A DNA stretch of 64,000 nucleotides, taken from assembly GCA_038131795.1 (NCBI GenBank), contig JAYPQE010000003.1, positions 1 through 64,000 on the forward strand, given 5' to 3'. The translations under genes were made by a program, and so were the position numbers. Source of the stretch: Eutrophobius brisbanensis (GTDB lineage: Bacteria > Pseudomonadota > Gammaproteobacteria > Eutrophobiales > Eutrophobiaceae). Of the stretch, positions 62,482-64,000 are shown in pieces. The first letter of the stretch is position 1. Each line of letters begins with the position of its first letter. Below the pieces are notes generated by a model that ran no database searches, was not told where the DNA came from, and saw nothing but the letters and a program-made list of their open reading frames with translations.

Positions 62482-64000
62482 TTATTGTTGCTGCTGCTGC
62501 CGTTCAAGTTCCTGCTGTTTCCTGATGGCCTCAACTTCGGCATCGATCTCGATGTCAACTTCAAGTCCACCACGACCCAGGATACAGGTCCCTCTTGGGC
62601 CAATGGTCTTTGATTCATCGGCACCCAGTGATAACAGCACATTTACTGTGGTGGGGCGGGGCAGGGTACGATTTAACAGTCCAACCACACTTCTACCTTC
62701 TGCCAGGCTCAGCGGGGTGCGTCCGCAACCATTTTGAATATTAATTTCAGCACCCTTTTCGGCCAGGAATTTCACCAGGTTGTCAGCACCGATAAAGGCC
62801 GCAGCATGCATAGCCGTCCAACCGGTGGCCGTGGCCTCGTTAACATCACCACCCAGTTCCAGTAAACGTCCAATCACATTGATGGCGTTACGTTCTTCCT
62901 GCGGGGTAAAGTCGTTCTTTTTCCCAAGCCCGGCGGCTACCAGTAATGATGAACCATTACCCAGGATCTGGTTATCATCGGCATAGGCTTGTTGTTGACT
63001 TTCAAAATAAGGGGTATGCACATCCGTTTTAACCAGTGGGTTAGCACCATGTTCCAACAGGATCTCCATACCAGTGTTGTCCAGTGAGGCACTGGCCAGC
63101 ATAAACGGTGTCGCGCCTTCAAGATTTAACCAGGGCAGGGCGTCCATTCTCAGGCGGGGTGGCGGGTATTTCATTTCGGCATTCACATCGGCGCCGTTTG
63201 CCAACAGGGCCTCGGCCAGGTCATACATGTTACCACCGGGGAGAATGACGTCTGCTGTTTCATCAGCATTTTCTGTATCGACGATACCTTCAACGATATA
63301 CAGGCCATAGGCCACTTCATCCATCATTGCCTTTTCTTCTTCCGTAAGCGTTTCTATGGGTTTGCACAGTGAGTCACCGGCAAAGCCGCAGACGCGGGTA
63401 GATGCTACAATCTCATAACCATGTAGAAGTTTAAGTCCATCGCGCATGGCATAATGTAAGGCAGTCATATTATTGGCATCCGGGATGTTGGGATCAGCAC
63501 CTTCCCCAAGTAGAAAAATTGCAAGGTCTTCATTTCCCCAGGATGCGGCGATAACCAGGGCGGTACCATCTTCAACAGAGACATCATTAACATTTGCACC
63601 ACGGTTGATTAATAGTTTTGCTGTCTCCAGGTCATTTGCCCTGGCAGCAAACATTAATGGTGTATATCCTCCCTGTGATACGCTGGTTACATTACCGGCA
63701 TAACCTTCCAGGATCATGGGCGAGTAGGATTTATCTTCCTTTAATTTTGTGGTGTGCACGTTGACATTGGCAACAGCTTCAATCAGCAGTTTTGCAATAT
63801 CCGGATTTCTGTAGGAGATGGCCCACATCAATGCCGTCTGATTTTTTCGGGGTTCTGATGTATTGACGTTGGCCCCTGCGTCTATCAGCATTTTCGCAAT
63901 GGCAGTTTGCCCGAGGCGTGTTGCAGTCATCAAGGGTGTTTCCCCTGTCCACATTTCCTTATCAGGGTCTGCTTTTGCCTTTAACAGGACAGCGACCATT
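62482..64000 (-). CDS. Ankyrin-repeat protein, 5' end outside the window
   Basis: At least 505 residues, open to the window edge, so the start is missing. It has a long series of ankyrin repeats with the usual TPLM-A-G-AKLLIDAGANVN phrases, such as GETPLMTATRLGQTAIAKML, TPLMFAARANDLETAKLLIN, TALHYAMRDG and TGWTAMHAAAFIGADNLVKFLAEKG. Between repeats are non-repeat inserts with Cys (RVCGFAGDSLCKP) that could form disulfides, which fits export. The C-terminal 70 residues are Glu/Gln-rich, ending QQQQQ. Such repeats bind proteins. Neighbours suggest a link with the receptor/lactamase locus. Function unknown. Confidence 0.88.
   Translation of the reverse strand, partial: MVAVLLKAKADPDKEMWTGETPLMTATRLGQTAIAKMLIDAGANVNTSEPRKNQTALMWAISYRNPDIAKLLIEAVANVNVHTTKLKEDKSYSPMILEGYAGNVTSVSQGGYTPLMFAARANDLETAKLLINRGANVNDVSVEDGTALVIAASWGNEDLAIFLLGEGADPNIPDANNMTALHYAMRDGLKLLHGYEIVASTRVCGFAGDSLCKPIETLTEEEKAMMDEVAYGLYIVEGIVDTENADETADVILPGGNMYDLAEALLANGADVNAEMKYPPPRLRMDALPWLNLEGATPFMLASASLDNTGMEILLEHGANPLVKTDVHTPYFESQQQAYADDNQILGNGSSLLVAAGLGKKNDFTPQEERNAINVIGRLLELGGDVNEATATGWTAMHAAAFIGADNLVKFLAEKGAEINIQNGCGRTPLSLAEGRSVVGLLNRTLPRPTTVNVLLSLGADESKTIGPRGTCILGRGGLEVDIEIDAEVEAIRKQQELERQQQQQ

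Overview
The window looks like one chromosomal stretch of a marine-type gammaproteobacterium, with a 3 kb accessory end on the left. The main evidence is the block argC / coiled-coil membrane protein / bactofilin / erpA ... anmK / M23 peptidase / tyrS (46.8-54.6 kb), an order I know from Pseudomonas and other Gammaproteobacteria, together with hemL-thiE-thiD, a FadE-type acyl-CoA dehydrogenase, squalene-hopene cyclase and TonB-dependent receptors. I cannot place it to family. No rRNA, tRNA, CRISPR array, integrase or transposase was recognised.

Layout. 0-3.1 kb: accessory segment with a truncated hypothetical gene, a GSCFA-domain gene, a coiled-coil hypothetical gene and a small gene (DUF6641-like) broken by two in-frame stops. 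3.1-12.6 kb: redox and transport genes: an adrenodoxin-type ferredoxin, a quinone oxidoreductase, bioA, then a tight plus-strand operon of ferredoxin reductase, RND adaptor, RND pump and L-2-hydroxyglutarate oxidase. 12.6-26.2 kb: a twelve-gene minus-strand operon of envelope proteins, the most interesting part of the window. 26.5-38.3 kb: fatty-acid and aromatic acyl-CoA metabolism (phbB, a FadJ-like fusion, fadE, an HisN-like phosphatase, tyrB, a thioesterase, an FAD dehydrogenase, a PaaZ-type aldehyde dehydrogenase without its MaoC half, paaG). 38.3-46.5 kb: an unknown gene, squalene-hopene cyclase, a SIMPL protein, heme and thiamine genes, a degraded rubredoxin and two membrane proteins. 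46.8-54.6 kb: the conserved argC-tyrS block, interrupted by two cytochrome c' genes. 54.6-64 kb: nested palindromic repeats, two almost identical TonB-dependent receptors, a B3-type metallo-beta-lactamase-fold protein and an ankyrin-repeat protein cut by the window edge.

The operon at 12.6-26.2 kb combines parts of ion-driven membrane machines in an unfamiliar way. It has a MotA/TolQ/ExbB-like channel and two proteins that each carry one stator-like transmembrane helix with an Asp at residue 17, a coiled coil and a von Willebrand A domain. It also has an actin/Hsp70-fold protein with a C-terminal FHA-like domain, a PEGA-repeat protein ending in a SUMF1 domain that lacks the catalytic cysteines, a TPR-PEGA membrane protein, four lipoproteins (one with a long serine tract), a small secreted protein and a TPR protein with a TonB-like C-terminus. 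Tight overlaps suggest one transcript and one complex. A proton-driven, envelope-spanning force transducer or adhesin/secretion apparatus is my inference; nothing in the sequence names its job.

Other points: the two TonB receptors share a homogenised core and terminator but have different signal peptides, upstream regions and one loop; two MITE-like palindromic elements both sit between converging genes; and two small genes, DUF6641-like and rubredoxin, carry nonsense codons that should be checked against reads.
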